Source of the DNA: an uncultured Clostridia bacterium
Lineage (GTDB): Bacteria > Bacillota > Clostridia > Oscillospirales > Acutalibacteraceae
Direction: 5' to 3'
Assembly: GCA_937877675.1 (NCBI GenBank)
Contig: CALEIS010000080.1
Span: 1 to 14,783, forward strand
Length of the DNA: 14,783 bases
Shown: piece by piece, positions 1 through 7,897 of the stretch
Layout of the letters: each line of letters opens with the position of its first letter
Numbering within the stretch: position 1 is the first letter of the stretch
Notes under the pieces: generated by a model
The model's input: the letters and a program-made list of their open reading frames with translations, nothing else
What the model was told of the DNA's origin: nothing
The model's database searches: none
Position numbers and translations under genes: made by a program

Positions 1-790
1 TATGATAAAGACCAACAGCACCGTTTGATGCACAAGCAGCACCAAAGTCTTTAAGGTATGCTTTATTATCAGCATTAAGTTCGTTGCCAAGCCATTCGTT
101 CATGCCCTTTACATAAGGTACATCTTCCATAACTTTCATACCGATTGCAGAACCTAAAATCTGTGCTTCAGGTTTCTTCTGGCATTTAACTTCGATAATC
201 CAAGTTGCTTTTCTGCCTTCGTCTGTAAGAAGACCAAAATCAGGAACGAAACCTGCGATTGAGCCCATCATTTCGATAAGACCTGAGTTACGGTTACAAC
301 GAGCACCGATAACAGAGTTTGCATAAGCAACAGCACTTGACTCTGCCCATGAAAGGATGTCACCTTTTTTAGGTGTGTTGCCTACTTCATCAAGATAGCA
401 AGCACAAGTGTAAGCATCATCATTCAAAAGACCCATCTTACGAAGCTGTTCGTTATATGAATCCTGCTTTGAGTACATAAACTTTTTGAAAACAAAGTTT
501 TTAAGGAAATCAGAAGGAACATTTGGGTCAAAAGGTTTTGGGTCAACAGAGAATTTCTGCTTTGATTTAACACCAGCATTAAGGAGCTGTTCCATCAAAT
601 CAAAAACAGGAGTCATCATTTTAAGACCAAAACTTGTAACAAGATGTCCTTTGTCACTTGTAACAGGAACCATTCTTTCAGCACCGAATGTTTCACCGTA
701 CATAACAAGTGTTTTCATAACTTTAGCCATAACTTCGCCTTGTTCGCCGTTGAGCATAGCCTGCTGTTCGGCTGTAAGTTGCATTGCCAT
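1..790 (-). CDS. Aconitase X catalytic domain protein, partial (3' end outside window)
   Basis: 263 codons are visible from the ATG at 790; the rest lies beyond the left edge. The protein is recognised as the large (catalytic) domain of aconitase X, formerly DUF521. Supporting stretches are an N-terminal MLNGEQGEVMAKVMK helix (about residues 12-26), GAERMVPVTS (36-45), LDEVGNTPKKGDILSWAESSAV (133-154, in pieces) and YANSVIGARCNR (156-167). Characterised family members are Fe-S dehydratases acting on cis-3-hydroxy-L-proline or mevalonate 5-phosphate; which substrate applies here cannot be read from this fragment. The small swivel domain, which may be a separate subunit or fused, is not seen and would have to lie to the left. 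The start is supported by AGAGGTG at 797-803, about 6 bases upstream; a second ATG at 784 is less well spaced. Family assignment is confident; the reaction is open. Confidence 0.85.
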   Translation of the reverse strand, partial: MAMQLTAEQQAMLNGEQGEVMAKVMKTLVMYGETFGAERMVPVTSDKGHLVTSFGLKMMTPVFDLMEQLLNAGVKSKQKFSVDPKPFDPNVPSDFLKNFVFKKFMYSKQDSYNEQLRKMGLLNDDAYTCACYLDEVGNTPKKGDILSWAESSAVAYANSVIGARCNRNSGLIEMMGSIAGFVPDFGLLTDEGRKATWIIEVKCQKKPEAQILGSAIGMKVMEDVPYVKGMNEWLGNELNADNKAYLKDFGAACASNGAVGLYH

Positions 791-826
791 GTTAAGCACC
801 TCTTTAATAATTTATTAACATTTTAT

Positions 827-855
827 AGTTTACTCTTAATAATTCCAAGTGTCAA
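827..855 (-). promoter_or_regulatory. Sigma-A-like promoter of the aconitase X gene
   Basis: On the minus strand TTGACA (850-855) is followed after exactly 17 bases by TAAACT (827-832), about 37 bases before the ATG at 790. The -35 is a perfect consensus match and the -10 matches 4 of 6. No GC-rich hairpin separates it from the upstream HEPN gene that ends at 934, so some read-through is possible. This is pattern matching only. Confidence 0.6.
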
Positions 856-933
856 TGAGAAATTGTTAAATTTTTGACTAAATAAGAAAAATGTAATTCA
901 ATTAAATAAAATAAAAAATATGAAAAATATGTC

Positions 934-2364
934 TTACAAAAAATTGTTATTATTCTTTAAATGAAGAGATTCAATATTGACCTTTGACATATCTTTCATC
1001 AAAATAAGTTCATTACTATTTACAAAATTTCTGATATAACCAGTATAATTAAGCTTTTTCAAAGTCAATATAGTTAAAAGTTCCTTTGCCTTTTCACTTG
1101 CTATATACATTTCTCCTACATCAACATTCGCACCATGAACAACCTTACCACGTATATGAAATACATCTTTGTATCTGCTATATTCAATCTTATGTTGTGA
1201 CAATAATCTTTGAACATTTTTTCCAATTCCAATTGTATTTAAAATTTGAAATTTATCCTTAATGCATTTCGGAACATTCTTCACTTTATTTAAATCTTTT
1301 AATACTTTTCTAAATCTAGCACTCGAAATTAGAGTCTTTTTTTGTTTAACGTCAATATTTGCAAGCATTTCTATGTATGTTACGTAATTGATAAAATTAA
1401 AATTAAGATAGCTTTTTATAAACAACGTGGAAAAAACCTCATTTAATCTATATTTCTCCTTTAATTGAAAATATTTTTGCATCATCTTAGGGAGTTGTTT
1501 AATAACCATATCGGTGTCATTATAACGATAATCTTCACTGAAGAAAGGAAGATTCGCTTGATACAAAAAACTGATATCTATAGGACAAGGAGAAATATAT
1601 TCTTTTTGCGTTAGATATTCGTTATTAAAATAAGACTCTCCAAATTTAATTAGTTTTGTTCCAATAACAAAAGACAAAAAAGTTGATATATCATAGCGTT
1701 CTTCTTTGTTGGGTATCATTCCCCATTTTTCTCTATACTCTATTACATATCTGTTGAAATCTTTTTTATCATTTGATGATTTTATAATGCTAACCTTAAA
1801 TTTATAATCCTTCAACTTTACCCAAAAACTATTTTTGTTAAAACTTTCAGCTTTATTTTTTATTTCATATGCTACACTATTTTGAATTTTATATTTTATT
1901 GTCTCTTCAGTAACTTTAGATGTCTTCAAGCCATGGTAAAAATTAAGTTTATTATTACAACCATACCATTCTTTTAAAATGGTTCTCTCTCTGTCTGATA
2001 AAAAAATAATTTTATATGCTGTACACTTCGTTTCAACAGTTCCTTTTGTATAAGAAAAAGTTTCACATAAAGTATCAAGTTCATGTATAACTATTGAATT
2101 AAATGCATATATTTTTGATTCCTTAAGCTTTAATTCAACTTCTAAATTACAGTTTTTATCTTCATTCTTTATTAAATCATAATAAATTCCTTGTTGAGTA
2201 TAAAAACACAAATTTAGTAATTTCGAATCATTACGAAAGATATCTATTTTTTCAAATTTTACATTTGATATTTTTAAAATTCCGTTTGTATAAATGTCTG
2301 CTTCTACATTCTCTAATACTTTAAATGAATCCTCCCATTCAAAAAAAGATTCCTGATGTTTCAT
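934..2364 (-). CDS. HEPN-domain protein, ApeA-like; putative anti-phage ribonuclease
   Basis: A 476-residue protein without signal peptide or membrane segment. The clearest motif is near the C-terminus: R405-G-K-V-V-H410 within FHIRGKVVHGANV, the RX4-6H signature of HEPN ribonucleases. It sits in a predicted helical region (about 300-440), with a beta-rich, Lys/Asn-rich N-terminal half (1-250). This two-part layout resembles ApeA-type proteins, single-gene anti-phage factors with a variable N-terminal domain and a C-terminal HEPN domain; that comparison is from memory of the family and was not searched. The gene starts 18 bases after the stop of the methyltransferase gene, with AAGGA at 2375-2379 ten bases before the ATG, so the two are very likely one transcript. 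Hand counts of four 60-base lines gave roughly 18-35% GC, below most of the window, which suits horizontal acquisition. HEPN motif fairly sure; ApeA membership and RNase activity are inference. Confidence 0.6.
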   Translation of the reverse strand: MKHQESFFEWEDSFKVLENVEADIYTNGILKISNVKFEKIDIFRNDSKLLNLCFYTQQGIYYDLIKNEDKNCNLEVELKLKESKIYAFNSIVIHELDTLCETFSYTKGTVETKCTAYKIIFLSDRERTILKEWYGCNNKLNFYHGLKTSKVTEETIKYKIQNSVAYEIKNKAESFNKNSFWVKLKDYKFKVSIIKSSNDKKDFNRYVIEYREKWGMIPNKEERYDISTFLSFVIGTKLIKFGESYFNNEYLTQKEYISPCPIDISFLYQANLPFFSEDYRYNDTDMVIKQLPKMMQKYFQLKEKYRLNEVFSTLFIKSYLNFNFINYVTYIEMLANIDVKQKKTLISSARFRKVLKDLNKVKNVPKCIKDKFQILNTIGIGKNVQRLLSQHKIEYSRYKDVFHIRGKVVHGANVDVGEMYIASEKAKELLTILTLKKLNYTGYIRNFVNSNELILMKDMSKVNIESLHLKNNNNFL

Positions 2365-2382
2365 CTAATATCTATCCTTCTT

Positions 2383-5136
2383 TTAGGTTAAATTTTTATA
2401 CATTTTCATGAGTTCGGCGACGCATTCGGATTCGGTCATTTTAAGACTAAAGCCGTATGCTTGCATTACTGCTTTGTCGTTTGCTTGGTGGGCTTTGCGA
2501 AGTTCGACAGGCATAGTGAGTTCATTGTATAAATCTGCAAGGGAACAATCTAAATATTTAGCACGAGCATCTAATATAGCCTGTGCAGTTCTTTCTATTT
2601 CTTCTCTCTGTGCATCTATTGGGTTGCACCACGGGAATGTATTATATACAATTCCGCCTGAATATCTATAATCACTTTTTAATCTGCCACCAACAGTTCG
2701 CAACCATGCCATATGTACGTTTGATGTAACAACACCAAAATTATAAAGAGTAGCATTCGGTACTATTGTTGTAGAGTTACTTGCAATTACATTTGGTGGT
2801 AAAAATCCAATTGGAACATATCTTCTGTTTTCAGAAGACGTACTTGGTATTAACAAGTAATTACTTTCAGGTTGTGAAATAAAGAAAAATAAATGAGGAG
2901 TTTCAGCCTTTGCACGAGTTGGTGCAGCTGAACTTTTCAAACGCATTTCTTTTACATTTGATAAGCGTTGTAATAAAACTTTACTCTTTCTTAAATCTGC
3001 TGGTGAAGCATCCACAAGCCAGAAACAATATCTTTGTTTATTATTGATATATTCAACTGCACCAGTATATGGGAGAATATATTTTTCAAGTTCAGGTTCA
3101 AGCTTAATAATTTCTTCTCGTTCTTCAGGTGTTAATATTAAATTACCACCATCAGCAGGTTTATTACCCAAATACATTGTTGGTATGTCACAAAGTGGTT
3201 TTGCCCTGCTTGTAATAAGAACTGTAGGACCATCAACCAAATACGGATTTATATTTGAAACCACACGCATTGTTTCATTAGAAAAAAGTTTCTTTTCTTT
3301 TGCTATGCCAAATTGACTAAATCCAATAATTACACAATGAACAGCCGCCTTGTCTTTTGCTTCACTGTTCCATCTAAATGTACGATATGCAAAATCTATT
3401 TCAATTCTATACTCATCAATTAGTTTTTGCCATAATGGAGCTACCTGTTCGCCTTGAGTAATACTGTTAGTTGAAACAAGTGCTGAACGAATTTGAGTAT
3501 TCTGCATAAGTTGTGCAGATTTATGATACCATGCACCAACATAGTCAATGCTATTTGAAAGTTTAATTTTTCCAAAGATTGCAACTGCATCATTTTTCTG
3601 TTCAGCAGTCATCATTGACGCACCAACAAACGGTGGATTACCCATAATATAGTTCAGTTTATCTTTTGGCACAACTGTTTCCCAGTCGATACGCAAAGCA
3701 TTTCCCTCGGTGATATTTGCATAGGATTTAAGTGGTAAAAAGTCTAAATCTGTATGCAGAATATCCTCTGTTTCTTTCATCATCTGACTTTCAGCAATCC
3801 AAAGTGCAGTTTTTGCAACTGTTACTGCAAAGTCATTGATTTCGATACCATAAAACTGACCGATTGACACCTTAATTGGTGCAAAATCAGTAAACATTGT
3901 AATCTGATTAGTAAGACCACGCAAAACCTCGTTTTCAAGTCTGCGGAGTGAAATATATGTTTCTGTTAAGAAATTACCTGAGCCACAAGCAGGGTCAAGG
4001 AATGTAAGTTTTGAAATCTTATCCTGAAAATCCTTTAATTTTACAGTTCTTGTTTTGTCAACTGCAATATCCTTAATCTCGGCAAGTTCTTCACGAAGTT
4101 CATCAAGAAATAAGGGGTCAATAACCTTATGTATATTTTCAATGGAGGTATAGTGCATACCACCTGAACGACGAGTTTCAGGATTCAATGTGCTTTCAAA
4201 AACTGCACCGAAAATTGTGGGGCTTATGTCGGACCAGTCAAAGTCTTCACTTGCTTGACGAAGTAAAATATCACGGATTGTGTCGTTCATCTGTGGGATT
4301 TCAATATCGTCCCCTGCAAAAAGTCCACCGTTTACATATGGGAAAGCCTTGAGCATTTCGTCCTCATAAGGGTCACGGTCTTCAGGCTTCTGATTAAGAA
4401 TTTTGAACAACTCAATCAAAGCCTTTCGCATATCCTTTGCAGAGAAAGACTTGATGTAATTATGAAATTTTGAATGTTCACCAAAAATTCCTGCATCTTC
4501 TGCATAAAGACAAAAAACAAGACGAACACAAAGCATATTAAGGCTTTTAAGAGTTTCAGGGTCTTCAGGGTTACGATACTGCTTTAAAATCTCATCATAA
4601 AGCACACCAACCAAGTTACCAGCCTGAATTGACACTTCCATTTCCTTGTGGATATTCTCGTCACCTGTATCTGTAATAAATTTAAGACGATAATATTCCT
4701 TTTCAAGGTCTTTTAAAAGAATTTGTTCAGGCTCACCCTTTGGATTTTCCATATCATAAACAAGAAATTCGTTAAAATTACAAGTCACAATCCAACGAGG
4801 ACGCTGTGAATATGACAAACCTGCAGAATAACGCTGTGCTTGTTGAAATGGATTGAGTAATGAGCCATCCGACTGCTTAATCGGTTTACGCAAGTCTTTA
4901 TCTCGGCTTTTTTGTTCAATAAGCACATGAGTTGCAGGGATATGACCGTCAATAAAGCTTGTATGGTCAATCATAACCTGTTCTTCAAAGTGTATAAACT
5001 TTTCAGGCTCTGCAACACCCAACACATCACGAAGAAGCGACAACCAAAATGATTGGCTCTCACCTTTTTCATAACCTCTGTCCATCCAATATTCTGCAAA
5101 TGCTTTTGCGTGTTGACGAATTTCTGTATCTTTCAT
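2383..5136 (-). CDS. MmeI/YeeA-like type IIL restriction-modification enzyme
   Basis: A single-chain restriction and adenine-methylation enzyme of 917 residues, close to the usual family length of about 900. Order of domains: N-terminal nuclease with D63-X10-E74-Q-K76 (in IDGHIPATHVLIEQKS), a PD-ExK type site; helical spacer (about 150-300); SAM-dependent methyltransferase with motif X around 318-341 (ESTLNPETRRSGGMHYTS), motif I at D381 (DPACGSGNF) and motif IV N500-PPF; target recognition domain (about 635-835) with GNKPADGGNLIL, SENRRYVPIGF and GRLKSDYRYSGGIVYNTFPW; short C-terminal helical domain. Family members cut at a fixed distance from an asymmetric site and methylate one strand. The reading frame is open upstream to a GTG at 5151, but the ATG at 5136 gives the family-typical start MKDTEIRQ and follows GGGGA by 8 bases, so it is preferred. 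All catalytic residues are intact. It heads a two-gene unit with the HEPN gene. Confidence 0.93.
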   Translation of the reverse strand: MKDTEIRQHAKAFAEYWMDRGYEKGESQSFWLSLLRDVLGVAEPEKFIHFEEQVMIDHTSFIDGHIPATHVLIEQKSRDKDLRKPIKQSDGSLLNPFQQAQRYSAGLSYSQRPRWIVTCNFNEFLVYDMENPKGEPEQILLKDLEKEYYRLKFITDTGDENIHKEMEVSIQAGNLVGVLYDEILKQYRNPEDPETLKSLNMLCVRLVFCLYAEDAGIFGEHSKFHNYIKSFSAKDMRKALIELFKILNQKPEDRDPYEDEMLKAFPYVNGGLFAGDDIEIPQMNDTIRDILLRQASEDFDWSDISPTIFGAVFESTLNPETRRSGGMHYTSIENIHKVIDPLFLDELREELAEIKDIAVDKTRTVKLKDFQDKISKLTFLDPACGSGNFLTETYISLRRLENEVLRGLTNQITMFTDFAPIKVSIGQFYGIEINDFAVTVAKTALWIAESQMMKETEDILHTDLDFLPLKSYANITEGNALRIDWETVVPKDKLNYIMGNPPFVGASMMTAEQKNDAVAIFGKIKLSNSIDYVGAWYHKSAQLMQNTQIRSALVSTNSITQGEQVAPLWQKLIDEYRIEIDFAYRTFRWNSEAKDKAAVHCVIIGFSQFGIAKEKKLFSNETMRVVSNINPYLVDGPTVLITSRAKPLCDIPTMYLGNKPADGGNLILTPEEREEIIKLEPELEKYILPYTGAVEYINNKQRYCFWLVDASPADLRKSKVLLQRLSNVKEMRLKSSAAPTRAKAETPHLFFFISQPESNYLLIPSTSSENRRYVPIGFLPPNVIASNSTTIVPNATLYNFGVVTSNVHMAWLRTVGGRLKSDYRYSGGIVYNTFPWCNPIDAQREEIERTAQAILDARAKYLDCSLADLYNELTMPVELRKAHQANDKAVMQAYGFSLKMTESECVAELMKMYKNLT

Positions 5137-5171
5137 TATAAAATTCCCCACAGATTAAATTATTTCAACAT

Positions 5172-5200
5172 ATTATAGCATTTAATGGTAATATTCGCAA
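5172..5200 (-). promoter_or_regulatory. Promoter of the restriction-modification/HEPN unit
   Basis: On the minus strand TTGCGA (5195-5200), 17 bases, then a perfect TATAAT (5172-5177) preceded by TGC, an extended -10 element. It lies 36 bases before the ATG at 5136. It is back to back with the GH84 promoter; no palindromic operator or small controller gene is seen. Confidence 0.65.
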
Positions 5201-5236
5201 GTTGAATTATAAGAATATATATAATATAAATATTTG

Positions 5237-5264
5237 TTGTATTTGAAAATTATTGTGATATAAT
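5237..5264 (+). promoter_or_regulatory. Extended -10 promoter of the GH84 gene
   Basis: TGATATAAT at 5256-5264 is a perfect extended -10. The -35 is weak: TTGTAT at 5237-5242 with 16-base spacing is the best candidate. It lies 44 bases before the TTG start at 5309. An extended -10 can compensate for a poor -35. Confidence 0.55.
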
Positions 5265-5292
5265 TTTATCATTACAGACAAAATAACCATAT

Positions 5293-5299
5293 AAGGAGG
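5293..5299 (+). promoter_or_regulatory. Strong ribosome binding site fixing the TTG start of the GH84 gene
   Basis: AAGGAGG at 5293-5299 is a full match to the anti-Shine-Dalgarno sequence and lies 9 bases before TTG at 5309-5311. There is no in-frame ATG near it, and the homologous region begins within the first codons, so the rare start is well supported. Confidence 0.8.
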
Positions 5300-5308
5300 T
5301 TAACTCCC

Positions 5309-6952
5309 TTGATTTATCCAATACCACAAAAATATGAGCTTAACGGAAAAGAAATTTTTGTAAAATCTGTTTCTGTTTCAGGTGAATTTAAAGAAATTGC
5401 TGAAAAAGTCTTTAAGGATTATAACATTGATTGCAACAATGGTTTTAATGTTATTTTTAAATATGAAAACAGCAAGGAAACAACATATTCAGAGGAAACT
5501 GCTCGACTTACTGACGAGAAATACATAATCAATGTTTTTGAAAATGAGATTATTGTTAGAGCATCCTGCCAAAAAGGTGCTTTCAGAGGTGCACATACCC
5601 TTGCAAAACTCATTGTAAAGAATGAAATTAAAGAAGGCACACTCACCGACTACCCTCTTTTTAAAACTCGTGGATATATTGAAGGTTTTTATGGTCCAAC
5701 ATGGGAAAATAATAAACGTATTTCTGTTATGAAACTCATGGCATCATACGGAATGAACACTTTCTTCTATGCACCAAAGGACGATATTTACCACAGAGCA
5801 AAATGGCGTGATTTTTATCCTGAAAATGAACTTGAACAATTAAAAAATCTTTTTAACCTTGCTAGTGAAAATTATTTTGACTTCCATTGGACAATTGGTC
5901 CTGGACTTACATACAAATACACTTCTGACGATGATTTTGCATTACTTATCAATAAAATTAAAAGTGTATATGACATTGGAGTTCGCAATTTTGGTCTTTT
6001 GCTTGATGATATTCCATGGGATTTTCAATATGAGGATGACAAAAATGCTTTCGATTCCATTGTTGATGCACATATCTACCTTGTAAACAAGACATATACA
6101 GCACTTAAAGAGATTGATTCTTCAATCAAGTTAACAGTTTGTCCAACTTATTATAGTGGTAACTGCAACGAATACTATATCACAAAATTCGGTTGCAATA
6201 TTCCTGCAGATGTTGACCTATTCTGGACAGGTGCTGAAATTTGCTCAAGAGTAATTACTGTAAGAGAAGCAGACGAGTTTACTTATGCGACAAACCACCG
6301 TCCACTTTATTGGGACAACTACCCTGTTAACGATTGCGAAATGTTCCAAGAAATGCATATGGGAGCATATATTGGTAGAGATAAGGAGCTTTACAAGCAT
6401 TGTGAGGGTATTATTTCAAATGTTATGGAGTATGCCGAATGTTCTAAAATTCCACTTATGACAGTTGCAGATTTCTTGTGGAATCCACTCTCATACAACC
6501 CTGATGAATCATTAAAGAATGCTCACAGAGAAATATTGGATGAAAATGCAGATATTTTCTCATTATTTGCCGACCATCTTTGTGTTTCATGTCTTTCAAG
6601 ATATGCCTCCTCTTATATGGGTGAAATTTTATCAAAGGTATCCTTCCTTGAATCAACAGGTAAAAAAGAAGTAGCACTTGAGCTTTTAGGTTCTTATATT
6701 GACCATATGAGAAAATGCTTAACTCTTGTTAGCGACACAAATATTCCACTTTTTACCGAATTACAGAAATGGGTTAGAAAATTCTCTATGTGTTGCGATT
6801 TACTTGATGATATATACAATACAAAGGAAAATCCAACACAGAAAAACATTGAAATTCTCTCAGAATCACTCCAAAAATACAACAGTGATGGTACAATCCT
6901 CACAGGTTTCTGCTTAAGAGAAATGGCAGAAAAAACAATAGCAAAAATATAA
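5309..6952 (+). CDS. GH84 beta-N-acetylglucosaminidase, apparently intracellular
   Basis: 547 residues matching the glycoside hydrolase 84 family (bacterial NagJ-type hexosaminidases and O-GlcNAcase). Layout: N-terminal alpha/beta domain (1-115), TIM-barrel catalytic domain (about 118-395) and a helical C-terminal part (about 400-547). Seen directly: RGYIEGFYGPTW (121-132), the start of the barrel; the catalytic Asp pair D233-D234 in GLLLDDIPWDF, used in substrate-assisted catalysis; and YWDNYPVND (334-342), which lines the sugar pocket. The enzyme should remove terminal beta-GlcNAc. Unlike many gut and clostridial relatives it has no signal peptide (it begins MIYPIPQKYEL), no sortase or dockerin signal and no carbohydrate-binding module, so it probably acts in the cytoplasm on imported GlcNAc oligosaccharides or glycopeptides. 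No transporter or sugar kinase lies beside it; it appears monocistronic, ended by the hairpin at 6959-7003. Confidence 0.92.
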   Translation: MIYPIPQKYELNGKEIFVKSVSVSGEFKEIAEKVFKDYNIDCNNGFNVIFKYENSKETTYSEETARLTDEKYIINVFENEIIVRASCQKGAFRGAHTLAKLIVKNEIKEGTLTDYPLFKTRGYIEGFYGPTWENNKRISVMKLMASYGMNTFFYAPKDDIYHRAKWRDFYPENELEQLKNLFNLASENYFDFHWTIGPGLTYKYTSDDDFALLINKIKSVYDIGVRNFGLLLDDIPWDFQYEDDKNAFDSIVDAHIYLVNKTYTALKEIDSSIKLTVCPTYYSGNCNEYYITKFGCNIPADVDLFWTGAEICSRVITVREADEFTYATNHRPLYWDNYPVNDCEMFQEMHMGAYIGRDKELYKHCEGIISNVMEYAECSKIPLMTVADFLWNPLSYNPDESLKNAHREILDENADIFSLFADHLCVSCLSRYASSYMGEILSKVSFLESTGKKEVALELLGSYIDHMRKCLTLVSDTNIPLFTELQKWVRKFSMCCDLLDDIYNTKENPTQKNIEILSESLQKYNSDGTILTGFCLREMAEKTIAKI

Positions 6953-6958
6953 AAATTT

Positions 6959-7003
6959 AAATGCAACTCTGCGAAGCTATATGCTCAACAGAGTTGCATT
7001 TTT
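6959..7003. terminator. Bidirectional rho-independent terminator between GH84 gene and cotJC
   Basis: A perfect 13-base stem, AAATGCAACTCTG (6959-6971) with CAGAGTTGCATTT (6989-7001), loop of 17 bases, then T's to 7003. On the minus strand the stem is followed by AAATTTTT, so it can end both converging transcripts. Confidence 0.9.
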
Positions 7004-7019
7004 AGTTATATTGGCTTTT

Positions 7020-7649
7020 TTATCTCATTCTATTTTTACAATTCTTCATACAATGTTTATCAAAGCTTGGGTTGAATGCATAGAAATTCTTACAGTCAAG
7101 TTTATCAGTCATCAACTGTAATCCTTCACCGAATCTTTGATAGTGAACAATTTCCCTTTCACGAAGGAATTTAATTGGGTCACGTACATCAGGGTCATCA
7201 ACAAGACGAAGAATATTATCATAAGTTGTTCTTGCTTTTTGTTCTGCTGCAAGGTCCTCATGTAAGTCTGTTATAACATCACCTTTTGACTGAAAATACA
7301 TAGCCGAAAATGGTGTGCCACTTGCTGCAACTGTGTAAAGCCCTGTTGTATGGTCAACGAAATATTTGTCAAAACCACTCTTTTTAATCTCATCAATAGT
7401 AAGATTCCTTGTAAGCTGATAAACAATAGCACCAACCATTTCCAAATGAGAAAGCTCTTCCGTTGCAATATCAGTTAAGAGACCTTTAAGTTCTGGTAAT
7501 GGCATACCGTATCTTTGTGAAAAATATCTCATTGATGCTGCTAATTCCCCATCAGGACCGCCAAATTGTGAAATTATGACTTGTGCTAATTTTGGATTCG
7601 GATTTTTTATTTTTACAGGATATTGTAATTTCTTCTCATATTGAAACAT
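7020..7649 (-). CDS. cotJC: Spore coat protein CotJC, manganese-catalase family
   Basis: 209 residues of the di-manganese catalase fold, with the N-terminal FQYEKKLQYPVKI typical of CotJC. The expected Mn-site residues are present: E35 (DGELAASMRY), E65 and H68 (EELSHLE), E136 (LAAEQKAR) and E166/H169 (REIVHYQRF). It may therefore still dismutate peroxide, and in the spore it belongs to the inner coat. The C-terminal tail is cysteine-containing (C186, C200, C204), possibly for cross-linking. The frame is open to a TTG at 7655, but ATG at 7649 overlaps the cotJB stop (TGATG) and gives the usual N-terminus, so it is chosen. Last gene of cotJABC, ended by the hairpin at 6959-7003. Confidence 0.93.
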   Translation of the reverse strand: MFQYEKKLQYPVKIKNPNPKLAQVIISQFGGPDGELAASMRYFSQRYGMPLPELKGLLTDIATEELSHLEMVGAIVYQLTRNLTIDEIKKSGFDKYFVDHTTGLYTVAASGTPFSAMYFQSKGDVITDLHEDLAAEQKARTTYDNILRLVDDPDVRDPIKFLREREIVHYQRFGEGLQLMTDKLDCKNFYAFNPSFDKHCMKNCKNRMR

Positions 7650-7897
7650 CAGCAATCACACTCCATATATTCCCAAGGCCATGGATTTTTTACCCATGAT
7701 AATCCACTTCCAGATTCATGTGTAAGTGGTCCAAAACATTCTTCATATTCTTTGGTAAGTTCCTTTGCTCTTTCTGAATATTTTTTATGCATCTCTAATG
7801 CTTTTTCATCACAAGGATGTGTATCTAAATATAAATGAAGTTCCCATGCTGCAAATTTAACAGCAGATAGTTCACGCATAAGTTTACATTTGTTCAC
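7649..7897 (-). CDS. cotJB: Spore coat protein CotJB
   Basis: 82 residues recognised as CotJB from AAWELHLYLDTHP, the helical Lys/Glu-rich middle and FGPL near the C-terminus; in Bacillus subtilis it is needed with CotJA and CotJC for coat assembly. The C-terminus is Trp/Pro-rich (WVKNPWPWEY). The frame extends to an ATG at 7912, but the ribosome binding site GGAGG (7906-7910) overlaps that codon, so the GTG at 7897, 8 bases after it, is the likelier start. It then overlaps the end of cotJA by 14 bases, and its stop overlaps the cotJC start, so the three are translationally coupled. Confidence 0.85.
   Translation of the reverse strand: MNKCKLMRELSAVKFAAWELHLYLDTHPCDEKALEMHKKYSERAKELTKEYEECFGPLTHESGSGLSWVKNPWPWEYMECDC

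Noticed and set aside
486..877. Plus-strand open frames of 110 and 77 residues
   Set aside because: They lie antisense to the aconitase X coding region and its promoter, have no ribosome binding site, and show no family resemblance.
5137..5151. GTG start at 5151 for the restriction-modification gene (five extra residues)
   Set aside because: The GTG overlaps the GGGGA that serves the ATG at 5136, and family members begin at the MKDTEIRQ-like sequence.
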